NCBI GenBank assembly: GCA_900547385.1
Contig: URGQ01000003.1
Span: 11,417-75,416 of the forward strand
DNA length: 64,000 bases
From: an uncultured Oscillospiraceae bacterium
Lineage (GTDB): Bacteria > Bacillota > Clostridia > Oscillospirales > Ruminococcaceae
Direction of reading: 5' to 3'
Shown here: in pieces, positions 35,980 to 44,994 of the stretch
Numbering within the stretch: the first letter of the stretch is position 1
Layout: the number at the start of each line of letters is the position of its first letter
Made by a program: the position numbers and the translations under genes
Notes under the pieces: generated by a model
The model's input: only the letters and a program-made list of their open reading frames with translations
What the model was told of the DNA's origin: nothing
Database searches by the model: none

Positions 35980-36002
35980 GCGGTGGCCTGCCACCGCATT
36001 TT
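35980..36002 (+). terminator. Terminator of the Dabb-domain gene
   Basis: GCGGTGGC/GCCACCGC stem (35980-35997) with a two-base centre, followed by ATTTTC. A second small palindrome GCAACCGTCGGTTGC lies 20 bp earlier. Confidence 0.6.
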
Positions 36003-36052
36003 CCTCTATGATAGGATTACAAGATAAGCCACTATCCCGAAAGGAGAAAAAT

Positions 36053-36631
36053 ATGACACTGGGAGAGCGTATTGCATACTACCGTAAAAAAGCGGGTTAT
36101 TCGCAGGAGGGGCTGGCGGAGCGGCTGGGGGTCAGCCGGCAGGCCATCAGCAAATGGGAGACCGGCGAAGCCACCCCCGACGCCGAACGCATCATTGCGC
36201 TGGCGGCGGCACTGGGTATTTCCACCGATACCCTGCTGCTGGGCAAAGAAGAGCCGGAACGCCCTTACACGGAAGCGGAAACGGTACGGCAGCCCGCCCC
36301 CACCCCGGAATGGCTGGATCATCTGCCCCGGCATATCGGGCGGCTGTTCCGGGAGAAAGGCTATATTGCCGGGTATATTGTGGCGGCGCAGGGGCTGGGG
36401 ATCCTGCTGGTGGGGTTGCTGGCGCGCTTCGGCTTTGGCAGTATTCTTTCCATGCAGAACAGTGCGTGGGGCATGCAGGGCTTCTGGGACAACATGAGCG
36501 GTATGGGCGGCATGTCCGCCGCCTTCCGGTTCCCGATCATCTTTGCTGATATCCTCTGTATCCTCGGCGGCATCGTTATCATCGGTGGGGTGGCGCTGGC
36601 GATCATCTGGAAAAAGCGGGGACAACAATAA
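36053..36631 (+). CDS. XRE-family regulator with C-terminal membrane segments
   Basis: A 192-residue protein with an N-terminal Xre helix-turn-helix (ERIAYYRKKAGYSQEGLAERLGVSRQAISKWETGEATPD). Two hydrophobic segments follow (IAGYIVAAQGLGILLVGLLARFG and IIFADILCILGGIVIIGGVALAII) around a Gly/Met-rich loop. HTH proteins with such tails are common in Firmicutes and are thought to sense membrane state, but the signal here is unknown. The ATG at 36053 follows AAAGGAG. It is 12 bp upstream of the radical SAM gene, so the two are likely co-transcribed. Confidence 0.82.
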   Translation: MTLGERIAYYRKKAGYSQEGLAERLGVSRQAISKWETGEATPDAERIIALAAALGISTDTLLLGKEEPERPYTEAETVRQPAPTPEWLDHLPRHIGRLFREKGYIAGYIVAAQGLGILLVGLLARFGFGSILSMQNSAWGMQGFWDNMSGMGGMSAAFRFPIIFADILCILGGIVIIGGVALAIIWKKRGQQ

Positions 36632-36643
36632 AGGAGTGGCAGC

Positions 36644-37507
36644 ATGCACTATGTAATGGCTAAGGGGATCCTTTCCGCCGGGGGAAATATAAACCTGTAC
36701 CGGGGCTGCACCCATGGGTGTATCTACTGTGATTCCCGCAGCCGGTGCTATCACATCGACCATGCATTTGAGGATGTGGAGGTAAAGCAGAACGCCGTGG
36801 AACTGCTGGAGGACGCCCTGCGGCGGCGCCGGGCCCCCTGCATGGTGGGGACCGGCTCCATGACCGACCCCTACCTGCCGCTGGAGGCGAAGCTAAGGCT
36901 GACCCGCCGGGCGATAGAGGTGGTGGAGCGCTATGGCTGCGGCTTTACCGTTATCACCAAAAGTGACTTGATCCTACGGGATCTTGACCTGCTGAGCCGC
37001 ATCCAACAGAACGCCAAATGCGTGGTACAGATGACCCTGACCACAGCTGATGAGACGCTGTGCCGCAAGCTGGAACCGAATGTGTGCACTACCGCCCGCC
37101 GCTGTGAGGTACTGCGGGAGCTGCAAAAGGCCGGCATTCCCACGGTGGTGTGGCTTTCCCCCATTTTGCCTTTTATCAACGATACCGAGGAGAATATCTC
37201 CACCCTGCTGGACCGCTGTGAAGAAGCCGGTGTACGGGGGATCCTCTGCTTTGGCATGGGGCTGACGCTGCGGGAGGGCAACCGGGAATACTTTTACACC
37301 CAACTGGATGAGCTGTTTCCTGGCCTGAGCGAGCGTTACCGCCGCACCTACGGCGACCGTTATGAGGTGACCAGTCCCCACAACGACCGGCTGATGCGGC
37401 TATTCCATGCACAGTGCGAAGCCGCCGGGATCCTGCACAATAACAACGCCATCCTTCAATATCTGCATGAGTACGAAACGCCGCTGCAGCAGCTTAGCCT
37501 ATGGTGA
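36644..37507 (+). CDS. SPL-family radical SAM protein
   Basis: A 287-residue radical SAM protein of the COG1533 type (relatives of spore photoproduct lyase). The cluster motif is YRGCTHGCIYCDSRS near residue 20; GTGSMTDPYLPLEAKLRLTRRAIEV is typical of the family. It is shorter than genuine SplB and there is no sign of a sporulation locus, so DNA photoproduct repair should not be assumed. It follows the XRE gene by 12 bp and is followed by repeat copy D. Confidence 0.85.
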   Translation: MHYVMAKGILSAGGNINLYRGCTHGCIYCDSRSRCYHIDHAFEDVEVKQNAVELLEDALRRRRAPCMVGTGSMTDPYLPLEAKLRLTRRAIEVVERYGCGFTVITKSDLILRDLDLLSRIQQNAKCVVQMTLTTADETLCRKLEPNVCTTARRCEVLRELQKAGIPTVVWLSPILPFINDTEENISTLLDRCEEAGVRGILCFGMGLTLREGNREYFYTQLDELFPGLSERYRRTYGDRYEVTSPHNDRLMRLFHAQCEAAGILHNNNAILQYLHEYETPLQQLSLW

Positions 37508-37546
37508 GCCGCTGCGGCGGTTTTTGCGAATTGGTGGGTTTCGCAA

Positions 37547-37631
37547 GCCGCCCGCAGGGCAAGCCGTCCTGCGGACGGCTTCGGCGGCGCAGCCGCCGGG
37601 TTCGGCTTCGCCGAACCGCCCTGCGGGCGGC
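37547..37631. repeat. Four-way-junction repeat, copy D
   Basis: Outer 14-bp stem GCCGCCCGCAGGGC with a perfect complement at 37618-37631. Interior hairpins AAGCCGTCC (loop TGC), CGGCGGC (loop GCA) and GGTTCGGC (loop TTC) abut exactly: 14+21+17+19+14 = 85 bases with no unpaired junction base. Confidence 0.92.
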
Positions 37632-37776
37632 ACCCCTGTTTCTGCTGGAATTATAGCAGAAGCAGCATCCGCAGCGGCAAACCCGCAGAAGGTGTAAGGG
37701 CAAAAAACGCAGAAAACCGGGCAGCCATTCCGCTGCCCGGTATGCTTTTGGCGTGGGACAATCCCGCACCACTGAT

Positions 37777-39099
37777 TTACCACTGATGGAACGACTCCAG
37801 GTGCTTGGCATTTTCACGAGCCTTAGCGGCCAGCTTGGTGTAGAGGCCATGATTCTTTTCCTCCACCAGCTCCTGGTAGCCCTTATCGATCGAAAGAAAC
37901 TTTTCGTTTCTCGGCAGCGGAACATCCTGTTCCACCAGGATATCCTGAACTCGCCTGATATCCACACCACGCAGGCTGGTGCCCTGAGAAAGCGCCACCG
38001 CCGCGGCTACGCCGGCGGCCTGGCCAGTGCCAACGCACTGGGGGATCAGATTCAGCCAGTCGATGGCCACATCATCCGCCGAAATATGTCTGCCGGGGCA
38101 CAGCAAGCCTTCCACCTTCTGCGGAACAATGGCCCGGTAGGGGATCTCGACCGGTCCGCAATCATTGATGGAGCAGATGGTGCTGTGCCAGGCGATAACA
38201 TCCTCAAACTCATGCGCAAAGGCCCAGTCATTCGCGGACATCACATACTCACCGGTCAGCCTGCGGCTGCACCTGGCACCCAGCTGCGGCGCAATATCAT
38301 AAAGATATGCATTGCGGAACGCCATGGGGACAGCTTCCTTCAGATAGGCCAACACCTCCCGCATGCTGGCGCGGGTCGCCATCTCGGTCTCGGTTTGATC
38401 CTTGATCTTGGTACAGTCCTTTTCGGTGTGCCAGTTATTGATCCAGCACATCTCATTGGAATTGGTGGGCAGCGGCATGGCCCGGAATCCGGCGACCTTG
38501 CTGATGCTGCCGCGCAGCGCCGCAAAGGCCTCAGGCCGGGTACGCTTCCATTCCTCAAAGAGATCCCAATTGATGCCCGCGATGCGCCAAACCAGCGCCG
38601 TGGTGCTGGAACGGGTCTCCGCATCCGCCAAACTGGCGAAGGGCGCGCCGGTTTGGGAGAAGATATCTCCATCGCCGGTGGCATCGATAACCGCCTTGGC
38701 AAAGATAGCCTGACGGCCCTCCTTACTCTCAAATACTACACCCTTTACAGTGTTCCCCTCCATAATGGGACATACGCCAGTACTGTGGTACAGCACCCGG
38801 ATAGACTGCCGCTCCTCCAGCAGCATCTTATCCAGTTCAATTTTCAGCTGGTTCGGTTCAAAATAGACCGAGCGTACCAGCCGGTGAGGGGAATCCTCTC
38901 CACGGCTCCAGCAGTCGTGGATTGCCTTCCAGCTATCGCAAAGAAGGGGATCGGTGCTGCCCATTTGGGCGCCCTCCGGGCCGCGCACGGCACCGGGGAT
39001 GTGCTTCATGCGCTGGAACCATTCCTCCTGCAGACCCTTTACAAACTGTTTATCATACCAAGAAAGATCCGGAACCATAATGACATATCCACCGGTCAC
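37777..39099 (-). CDS. FAD-dependent oxidoreductase, N-terminal dinucleotide fold missing
   Basis: A 440-residue protein matching the FAD-dependent oxidoreductase family (AVIDATGDGDIFSQTGAPFA and VEGLLCPGRHISADDVA), usually an enzyme acting on unidentified acids. Full-length relatives begin with a GxGxxG Rossmann motif some 40 residues earlier; here it is absent. The frame is open a little upstream of the GTG start and reads YGYSGGDVTGGYVIMV, the expected continuation of such a motif, but it soon enters the coding region of the MmgE/PrpD gene. It therefore looks 5'-truncated, probably inactive for FAD binding, although no internal stop has accumulated. Confidence 0.75.
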   Translation of the reverse strand: MTGGYVIMVPDLSWYDKQFVKGLQEEWFQRMKHIPGAVRGPEGAQMGSTDPLLCDSWKAIHDCWSRGEDSPHRLVRSVYFEPNQLKIELDKMLLEERQSIRVLYHSTGVCPIMEGNTVKGVVFESKEGRQAIFAKAVIDATGDGDIFSQTGAPFASLADAETRSSTTALVWRIAGINWDLFEEWKRTRPEAFAALRGSISKVAGFRAMPLPTNSNEMCWINNWHTEKDCTKIKDQTETEMATRASMREVLAYLKEAVPMAFRNAYLYDIAPQLGARCSRRLTGEYVMSANDWAFAHEFEDVIAWHSTICSINDCGPVEIPYRAIVPQKVEGLLCPGRHISADDVAIDWLNLIPQCVGTGQAAGVAAAVALSQGTSLRGVDIRRVQDILVEQDVPLPRNEKFLSIDKGYQELVEEKNHGLYTKLAAKARENAKHLESFHQW

Positions 39100-40133
39100 A
39101 TCGCCGCCGGAATAGCCATAGCGATGGGTCCGCTGAACTGCACATCTACCTGATTAGCCACGGAATACTGATCGGGATTCGCCACAAAGGCCGCGGTATG
39201 GCAGTCGATCGCCTCGATCTGCTCCGGGGAGAAGTGGTATTTTTCCTGCAGGATCGCAAAGGCATCCAGCACGCTGTGGAGATAGCGGCACACGGGGTAT
39301 GGTTTATAGTGATACTCGGTAAAGAACCAGCGGGAGCCCAGTTCCTCTACTACCTTTTCGGGGTCCCATACATCCGGCTCCCGGCAGTAAATATGAGGGA
39401 AGCCGTATTCACTATCCAGGGTATACTCATTTCCGGTATAGCCCAGCTCGGCCATCTCGGCCGCCTGCACCGCGCCCTGGGCCATCCAGGAAACCGGCAC
39501 ATATTTGATCATGGACTTGGGGGAGGTAGATTCCCAGTCGCGGCAGACACCCAGTGAGCAGTAATAGGCCGCGATGCCGATGGCATTGCGCATCTGCTTC
39601 TCGTTCAGCTTCATCAGCATACCGCAGCCCACCGCAGCGCCAATGATGTGCTCATTGCTGTTGCCGAAGAAATCGGGGGTCTTGCCGTATTTCATAATGG
39701 ACTTTGTCATAATGCTAAGCAGCACGCGGGAAAGCCGCCGGGCTACCTCCTGGCCGACACACAGTGCCGCCAGCAGCTCCTTGCCGGTGGAGCCGCGCTC
39801 CTCCGCCACTGCCAGAATGGCAGGGATCACGATGGGCGGCACATGGGGCACAGGGTCCATATCCAGGCCGTTCCACAGCTCCGCATTGCAGAAAGCCGCC
39901 ACAGCCGCAGAAGACTTTCCGCCTACGCCGATCAGGCTGGCCGCACCGTTGCTCCCCTGCCGGCGTGCAAACATTATACCGATCTTGCCCTTATCGGAAG
40001 CAATGCCGCCCAGCGCGTTTCCCAGTCCATCCAGCAGTACCCGCTTGGATTCATGGATCACTTCCGCCGGGATCTTATCATAATCGGCATATTCCAACGC
40101 AAATTTTACAAATTCATCGGTGACATTCCTCAT
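39096..40133 (-). CDS. MmgE/PrpD family protein, C-terminally truncated
   Basis: A 345-residue member of the MmgE/PrpD family (2-methylcitrate dehydratase, aconitate decarboxylase, iminodisuccinate epimerase). The N-terminal helical domain (FVKFALEYADYDKIPAEVIHESKRVLLDGLGNALGG) and the active-site region (NSNEHIIGAAVGCGMLM) are seen. Family proteins are about 450 residues; this one stops at VQFSGPIAMAIPAAM, roughly 100 residues early, exactly where the FAD oxidoreductase frame begins. The AT-rich leader has a possible promoter TTGATT-18-TACAAT. Confidence 0.75.
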   Translation of the reverse strand: MRNVTDEFVKFALEYADYDKIPAEVIHESKRVLLDGLGNALGGIASDKGKIGIMFARRQGSNGAASLIGVGGKSSAAVAAFCNAELWNGLDMDPVPHVPPIVIPAILAVAEERGSTGKELLAALCVGQEVARRLSRVLLSIMTKSIMKYGKTPDFFGNSNEHIIGAAVGCGMLMKLNEKQMRNAIGIAAYYCSLGVCRDWESTSPKSMIKYVPVSWMAQGAVQAAEMAELGYTGNEYTLDSEYGFPHIYCREPDVWDPEKVVEELGSRWFFTEYHYKPYPVCRYLHSVLDAFAILQEKYHFSPEQIEAIDCHTAAFVANPDQYSVANQVDVQFSGPIAMAIPAAM

Positions 40134-40260
40134 ATTGCAGTCGCCTTTCTTTCTTATGTTCTATCCATGGACAAATATATTGTATCTTGTCAAAGTTCAT
40201 AAAATCAAGAAGAAGAAATGGTACATACTTGTGTAGTTTTTGTTTCATGGCTATAAAAAA

Positions 40261-40282
40261 GACTCTCCCCTGCGGAAGAGTC
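40261..40282 (-). terminator. Terminator of mreB
   Basis: On the minus strand GACTCT pairs with AGAGTC around a CCGCAGGGG-type loop and is followed by six T residues. Confidence 0.75.
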
Positions 40283-40306
40283 TCCTATTTTTATTCAATT
40301 TAACGG

Positions 40307-41329
40307 TTACCGGCTGGAATAATTGGTGTAGCTGACAAAGCCGTCATACAGCTTACCCAGATATTCGAAGCTCTTGCCGGTACCGATGGCCACTGCCTCG
40401 ATGGGGTTTTCGGCCAAATGCGCCCGGATGCGCACCCGGCTGGTAATGAGCTTATCCAAACCATCCAGCATGGCGCCGCCGCCGGTCATCAGCAGGCCGT
40501 TTTTCTCAATATCCGCCACCAGCTCGGGCGGGGTCTGCTCCATCACCGATTGCAGCGCCGTGATGATGCGCTCCACCTCGATGCGCAGCGGCATCTCCAG
40601 CTCGTAGCTGGAAAGGGTGATCTTCTGCGGCAGGCCGGTCACCAGGTTGCGGCCCTTCACCTCTACGGTCTTTTCAGGCTGGCCCTCGGTCCACACGGTA
40701 CCGATCTCCCGCTTGACACGGTCGGCGGTGGAATCGCCGATAAGGACATTGTAGGTGCTGCGCACATACCGCACAATGGCCGCGTTCATCTTATTGCCGG
40801 CCATCTTCACCGAGCTCTTGCAAACAATACCGTTTAGGGAAAGCACTGCGATATCGCTGGTGCCGCCGCCGATATCCAGCACCACGATGCCGCCGGGACG
40901 GGTAATATCCATCCCCGCGCCAATGGCAGCCGCGACCGGCTCCTCAATGAGGTAAACATTGCGGGCGCCGCTGGACATCACCGTATCAATGACGGAACGG
41001 GATTCCACCTCGGTAATGGCGCTGGGCACACAAACGCAGACGCGGGGCTTAAAGACCCGGCTGGGGTTCACCTTGGCAAAGAAGTGCTTGAGCATCTGCT
41101 CGGTCACCTCATAATCACTGATGACGCCATCCTCCAGGGGGCGCACCACCCGGATATCCGAAGCAGTCTTGCCCAGCATCGTGTAGGCTTCATCGCCCAC
41201 GGCCAGCACCTGCCCGTTGCGCTCATCCATCGCCACTATGGAAGGCTCCCGCAGAACAATGCCTTTTCCGGCTATATAGATCAGGGTCGTAGCGGTACCC
41301 AGGTCAATTCCGATATCATTTGCAAACAC
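40307..41329 (-). CDS. mreB: Rod shape-determining protein MreB
   Basis: Actin-like filament protein directing lateral wall synthesis. The N-terminus DIGIDLGTATTLIYIAGKGIVLREPSIVA, the phosphate-2 motif VVLDIGGGTSDIAVLSL and GLLMTGGGAMLDGLDKLI are the conserved ATPase motifs. 340 residues is normal. The GTG start at 41329 is preceded by GAGGG. No mreC or mreD gene accompanies it, so it may be an Mbl/MreBH-type paralogue. Confidence 0.94.
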   Translation of the reverse strand: MFANDIGIDLGTATTLIYIAGKGIVLREPSIVAMDERNGQVLAVGDEAYTMLGKTASDIRVVRPLEDGVISDYEVTEQMLKHFFAKVNPSRVFKPRVCVCVPSAITEVESRSVIDTVMSSGARNVYLIEEPVAAAIGAGMDITRPGGIVVLDIGGGTSDIAVLSLNGIVCKSSVKMAGNKMNAAIVRYVRSTYNVLIGDSTADRVKREIGTVWTEGQPEKTVEVKGRNLVTGLPQKITLSSYELEMPLRIEVERIITALQSVMEQTPPELVADIEKNGLLMTGGGAMLDGLDKLITSRVRIRAHLAENPIEAVAIGTGKSFEYLGKLYDGFVSYTNYSSR

Positions 41330-41393
41330 CTTGATATTCCCTCATTTCGCTGTAGCTTTGGCCGCCGAGGCGACCTTTCCCATTTATGAATTT

Positions 41394-41422
41394 ATCATAC
41401 CATTATCATCTGATAATGTCAA
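41394..41422 (-). promoter_or_regulatory. mreB promoter with palindromic spacer
   Basis: On the minus strand TTGACA (41417-41422) and TATGAT (41394-41399) with 17-bp spacing. The spacer is almost entirely the palindrome CATTATCATCTGATAATG (41401-41418), a plausible operator. Confidence 0.65.
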
Positions 41423-41457
41423 AGCCGGGGCGGCACATTTCGCAGTAAATTCACAAT

Positions 41458-42159
41458 TTACCCTTTATTGCCCTCTAGTTTTTTGCCCTCCGGCCGAGGG
41501 GTACGCAGCACCGCCGCAGCAGTCACGCTTTCGGCGCCCTGCGCCAGCAGGAGCGCGGCGCAGTTTTCCAGCGTTGCCCCGGTGGTAATAATGTCGTCAA
41601 TGAGCAGAATATGCTCACCGGGCGGCAGCTTCCTTTCCCCGGCCCGGTAGCTTTCCTTCGCCAGCGTGATGCGGGCCGCCCGGCCCGCCGCCGCGTGGGC
41701 GGTCGCTCGGCCATCCCGGGCCAGCACACCCTCCCGCAATGGCAGTCCCAGTTCCCCGGCCAGGTACTGCGCCAGCAGTTTGGATTGATTATACCCCCGG
41801 TGGCGTTCCCTCTCCAGCGGCATTGGCACATAGGTCACAGCCGTCAGCCGCGGCAGCAGGCCGCTTTGCCGCACCGCTTCCGTCAGCATCCCGCCAAAAA
41901 GCGGCAGGCTTTCCCGCACGCCCTCAAATTTCAGCTGCTCCATCCCGGCGCGAAAGGCCCCCTCATACCGGGCGCACCATAGTATTCCCCGGCAGCCGAA
42001 TACCTCCGGCTCCCAGAAAAATTCCCCTGCCTGCGGCTGTTGCTTCTGGCAGCTCTCACACAGCAGTTCCTCCCAGCCGCACAGCGTCCCGCACAGCAGG
42101 CACCGCGGCGGGTACAGCAGGTTGGTCACTATTTCCCGCAGCGTCACATGGTCACTCAT
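41458..42159 (-). CDS. comFC: ComF family protein (phosphoribosyltransferase-like)
   Basis: A 233-residue protein of the ComFC/GntX family, needed for DNA uptake in competent bacteria and for recombination functions elsewhere. The N-terminal zinc cluster CLLCGTLCGWEELLCESC and the phosphoribosyltransferase motif HILLIDDIITTGATLENCA are intact. The ATG at 42159 overlaps the recD2 stop codon, so the two are translationally coupled. No comFA or com pilus genes are in the window. Confidence 0.9.
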   Translation of the reverse strand: MSDHVTLREIVTNLLYPPRCLLCGTLCGWEELLCESCQKQQPQAGEFFWEPEVFGCRGILWCARYEGAFRAGMEQLKFEGVRESLPLFGGMLTEAVRQSGLLPRLTAVTYVPMPLERERHRGYNQSKLLAQYLAGELGLPLREGVLARDGRATAHAAAGRAARITLAKESYRAGERKLPPGEHILLIDDIITTGATLENCAALLLAQGAESVTAAAVLRTPRPEGKKLEGNKG

Positions 42160-44371
42160 CGCACATCTCCTGCAGCATTTCTTTTTGGTTGGTGTAGCGC
42201 AGGGTGCGGCGGTTATTCTGCACCATGGCATACACCGTTTCCTTTTGTCCGGTCATAATAAGCAGCTTTCTCGCTCTCGTCACGGCGGTATACAGCAAAT
42301 TGCGGTAATGCAGCTTGGGGTGGCGGCGCTCCAGCGGCATCACCACAGCCTCAAATTCGCTGCCCTGGCTTTTGTGCACCGTCACGGCATAGGCGTGCTC
42401 CAGCTGGTCCTGGTTCTCAAAGGAATAGGTCGCCAGCTTTTCCTCAAACCGCACCTGAATGGTCTTACTGCCGGGGTCCAGCATCTCAATAATGCCCATA
42501 TCTCCATTAAAAATACCGGTCCCGGCGGTACCATCCGGCTGCTGCCATATGATATCGTAGTTATTGCGGATCTGCATCACCTTATCGCCCTCCCGCAGCG
42601 TGCGGCCCATCAGGGTGGCTTCGCCTTTGCCGCGTTCGGGCGGATTCAGTTTTCCTTGCAAAAGGCGATTCAATTCCCGGGTGCCCAGCGGGCCCTGCTT
42701 GGCCGGGGTAATGACCTGGATATCCCGCAGCGGATCGTATCCATAGCTTTTTGGCAGGCGGCGGCTGACAAGATCCACCACCAGCCGCTGCTGGGCAAAG
42801 GCATCCGGCTGCTCCAGGAAGAAGAAATCCCCAGTACGGCAGCCAAGGTCCGGCATCTCGCCCCGTACAATGGCGTGAGCGTTGGTAACGATCAGACTTT
42901 CCGCCGCCTGGCGGAATACCCGCTCCAGATGAATACAGGGCACCAGCCCGCTTTGGATGAGATCCCGCAGAACATTGCCGGCGGAAACGGAAGGCAGCTG
43001 GTCGCTGTCCCCCACCATAATAAGCCGGGCGCCCAGCCGCATCCCGCGCAGCAGGTGCTCCATCAGCAGGGTATCCACCATCGACATTTCATCCACGATG
43101 ACCGCATCGGCGGGCAGGGGATTCTTTTCCCCGCGCTTAAAGGTCAGCACCTCGGTTTTTGGCTCCACCTCCAGCAGCCGGTGGATGGTACTGGCCTCCC
43201 GCCCGGTGATCTCCGCCATGCGCTTGGCGGCACGGCCGGTGGGAGCCGCCAGCGCCACCTTTTCGCCCCGCTGCTCCAGCAGCGCCAGGATGCCCCGCAG
43301 AGTGGTGGTCTTGCCGGTGCCTGGGCCGCCGGTCAGGATAAACAGACGGCTCTGCACCGCTTCGGCAATGGCGCGGCGCTGCACCGGGTCGTAGGTAATG
43401 CCCTGTGCCTGCTCCAGCTCGTCCAGCTCGTCCTCCATTGGCTCTAGCCGGGGCGGCTGTAATTGCAGCGCAATGCACACCCGGCTGGCCACATAGCTTT
43501 CCGCCCGGTACAGCGGCTGCAGGTAGATGTATTCCTTCTCCCCCACGGCATAGGCCGCCAGGGTGTTGTCTTCTATCAGTGTTGCCAGGGTATTCTCCAG
43601 CCCCTCCGGCGCCGCCTGCAAAAACTCCGCCGCTAAGGCGAGCAGTTTTTTCCGGGGTAGGCAGGTGTGGCCGCTGCGGCTGTTTACCCGCAGGATATAT
43701 TGCAGCCCCGCGCCCAACCGGCAGGTGTCCTCCCCCGCCACACCAAAGTGCGCCGCCATGCGGTCCGCCTCCTCAAATTCCACCCCGATCTCCTCACAGC
43801 AGAGGGCATAAGGGTCGCTTTTCAGCACATCGGCGGTATTGGCGCCCCAGCGCCGCCAGGCTTTTATCGCCGTCGCGGCCGGCAGCCCCAGGGAAGCCAG
43901 TAAGCTCATCACACTGCGGATGCCGAACTGCCGCTGGTATTCCTCCCCTATTTTTCGGGCCTTTTCAGCCGAGATGCCCCGCACCTCAGTCAGCCGTTCC
44001 GGTTCCTTTTCTATGATGGTGAGGGTATCATCACCGAAGCGTGCCACAATGCGCCCCGCCAGCGCGGGGCCCAGACCCTTTACCGCCCCGGAGGACAAGT
44101 ACTTGCGGATGGCCCCGGCCGTTGCGGGCAGGGTACGCTCTATAAGCTCCGCGCGGAACTGCACCCCGTAGGTGCCGTGCACCTTATAGCTGCCAGTCGC
44201 GGTAATTTCTTCCCCCTCGGCGATCTCCGGCACCTCGCCCACCACTGTCACAGGGTCACCGTCCACATCCACCAGCAGCACGGTGAAGCCGCTTTCTTCG
44301 TTGTGGTAGGTCACATCCTCCACCGTCCCGGAGATCTTTTCCAGCTCCTGTTCCATTGCTTTGCGGCTCAC
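42152..44371 (-). CDS. recD2: RecD2-type ATP-dependent DNA helicase
   Basis: SF1B 5'-3' helicase found in bacteria with or without RecBC. The N-terminal OB-like and helix-hairpin-helix region (GPALAGRIVARFGDDTLTIIEKEPERLTEVRGIS) precedes the helicase core: Walker A LTGGPGTGKTTTLRG, DEMSMVDTLLMEHLL, and the late motif TVHKSQGSEFEAVVMP. 739 residues fits. The start at 44371 is GTG; an ATG five codons later (44356) is equally possible. The downstream comF gene overlaps it. Confidence 0.94.
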   Translation of the reverse strand: MSRKAMEQELEKISGTVEDVTYHNEESGFTVLLVDVDGDPVTVVGEVPEIAEGEEITATGSYKVHGTYGVQFRAELIERTLPATAGAIRKYLSSGAVKGLGPALAGRIVARFGDDTLTIIEKEPERLTEVRGISAEKARKIGEEYQRQFGIRSVMSLLASLGLPAATAIKAWRRWGANTADVLKSDPYALCCEEIGVEFEEADRMAAHFGVAGEDTCRLGAGLQYILRVNSRSGHTCLPRKKLLALAAEFLQAAPEGLENTLATLIEDNTLAAYAVGEKEYIYLQPLYRAESYVASRVCIALQLQPPRLEPMEDELDELEQAQGITYDPVQRRAIAEAVQSRLFILTGGPGTGKTTTLRGILALLEQRGEKVALAAPTGRAAKRMAEITGREASTIHRLLEVEPKTEVLTFKRGEKNPLPADAVIVDEMSMVDTLLMEHLLRGMRLGARLIMVGDSDQLPSVSAGNVLRDLIQSGLVPCIHLERVFRQAAESLIVTNAHAIVRGEMPDLGCRTGDFFFLEQPDAFAQQRLVVDLVSRRLPKSYGYDPLRDIQVITPAKQGPLGTRELNRLLQGKLNPPERGKGEATLMGRTLREGDKVMQIRNNYDIIWQQPDGTAGTGIFNGDMGIIEMLDPGSKTIQVRFEEKLATYSFENQDQLEHAYAVTVHKSQGSEFEAVVMPLERRHPKLHYRNLLYTAVTRARKLLIMTGQKETVYAMVQNNRRTLRYTNQKEMLQEMCDE

Positions 44372-44541
44372 CGTCCTTTCCTTTTGGTATGCGCAAATCC
44401 GCTTTTGGCGGCTAAAATCGGCGCTGGCTGCGTCGCCGCCCCTTGACAGGCATCAGCCCGTCTACGCCGGGCATAAGCCTGCCTGCGGGCGCCTTCTTGC
44501 CATCATCCGGTTTTCCCCGCCAAAAAGCATCCCTGCGCTTA

Positions 44542-44883
44542 TCAATCATTTTCCTTTATCATACACCATTTTTCTGCCTGGGGCAAATCCAAAGTATCAA
44601 TATTCCGGTCCCGGCAGTACCGCCGGCAGATCTCCCGTGCCTCCGGCTCCAGCGGCAGCAGCACGGTGCAGGGCAGCCCGCCCGTTTCTCCGCGGTGCAG
44701 CAGGCGGCAGCAGCCTATCAAGCTGCTTTCGGTATAGTCGGCATCCTCCGGCACCCGCAGGTACAGTCGGCAGCCCTGTGGCACTTTGGGCGGGGCGATC
44801 AGATCCACCAGCACCGCCACCACCCGCACCAGCCCGATGATTGCCAAATATCCTGCCAACAGCCATAAAATTTCCTTCAGCAC
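44542..44883 (-). CDS. Hypothetical membrane-anchored protein
   Basis: A 113-residue protein I do not recognise. A hydrophobic N-terminus (ILWLLAGYLAIIGLVRVVAVLVDLI) is followed by a small soluble domain with RLYLRVPEDADYTESSLIGCCRLL and a cysteine-containing C-terminus (ICRRYCRDRNIDTLD). It lies between recD2 and the divergent mltG and could be expressed from the same region as recD2. Confidence 0.55.
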   Translation of the reverse strand: MLKEILWLLAGYLAIIGLVRVVAVLVDLIAPPKVPQGCRLYLRVPEDADYTESSLIGCCRLLHRGETGGLPCTVLLPLEPEAREICRRYCRDRNIDTLDLPQAEKWCMIKEND

Positions 44884-44994
44884 AATGGATCACCTCCCCC
44901 TATTCTATGCCCGCGGTTGATTTTTGCCCCGATTGCGGGTATAATAGAAGAACTATTCTGCATTTTATCCTATAAAAAGACAGGAGCTTACGCT

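Noticed and set aside
36644..37507. Spore photoproduct lyase (splB)
   Set aside because: The protein belongs to the wider SPL-like radical SAM group, is shorter than SplB and has no sporulation or DNA-repair context.
37547..37631. CRISPR array
   Set aside because: Repeats are dispersed singly through 50 kb, with no regular spacers and no cas genes.
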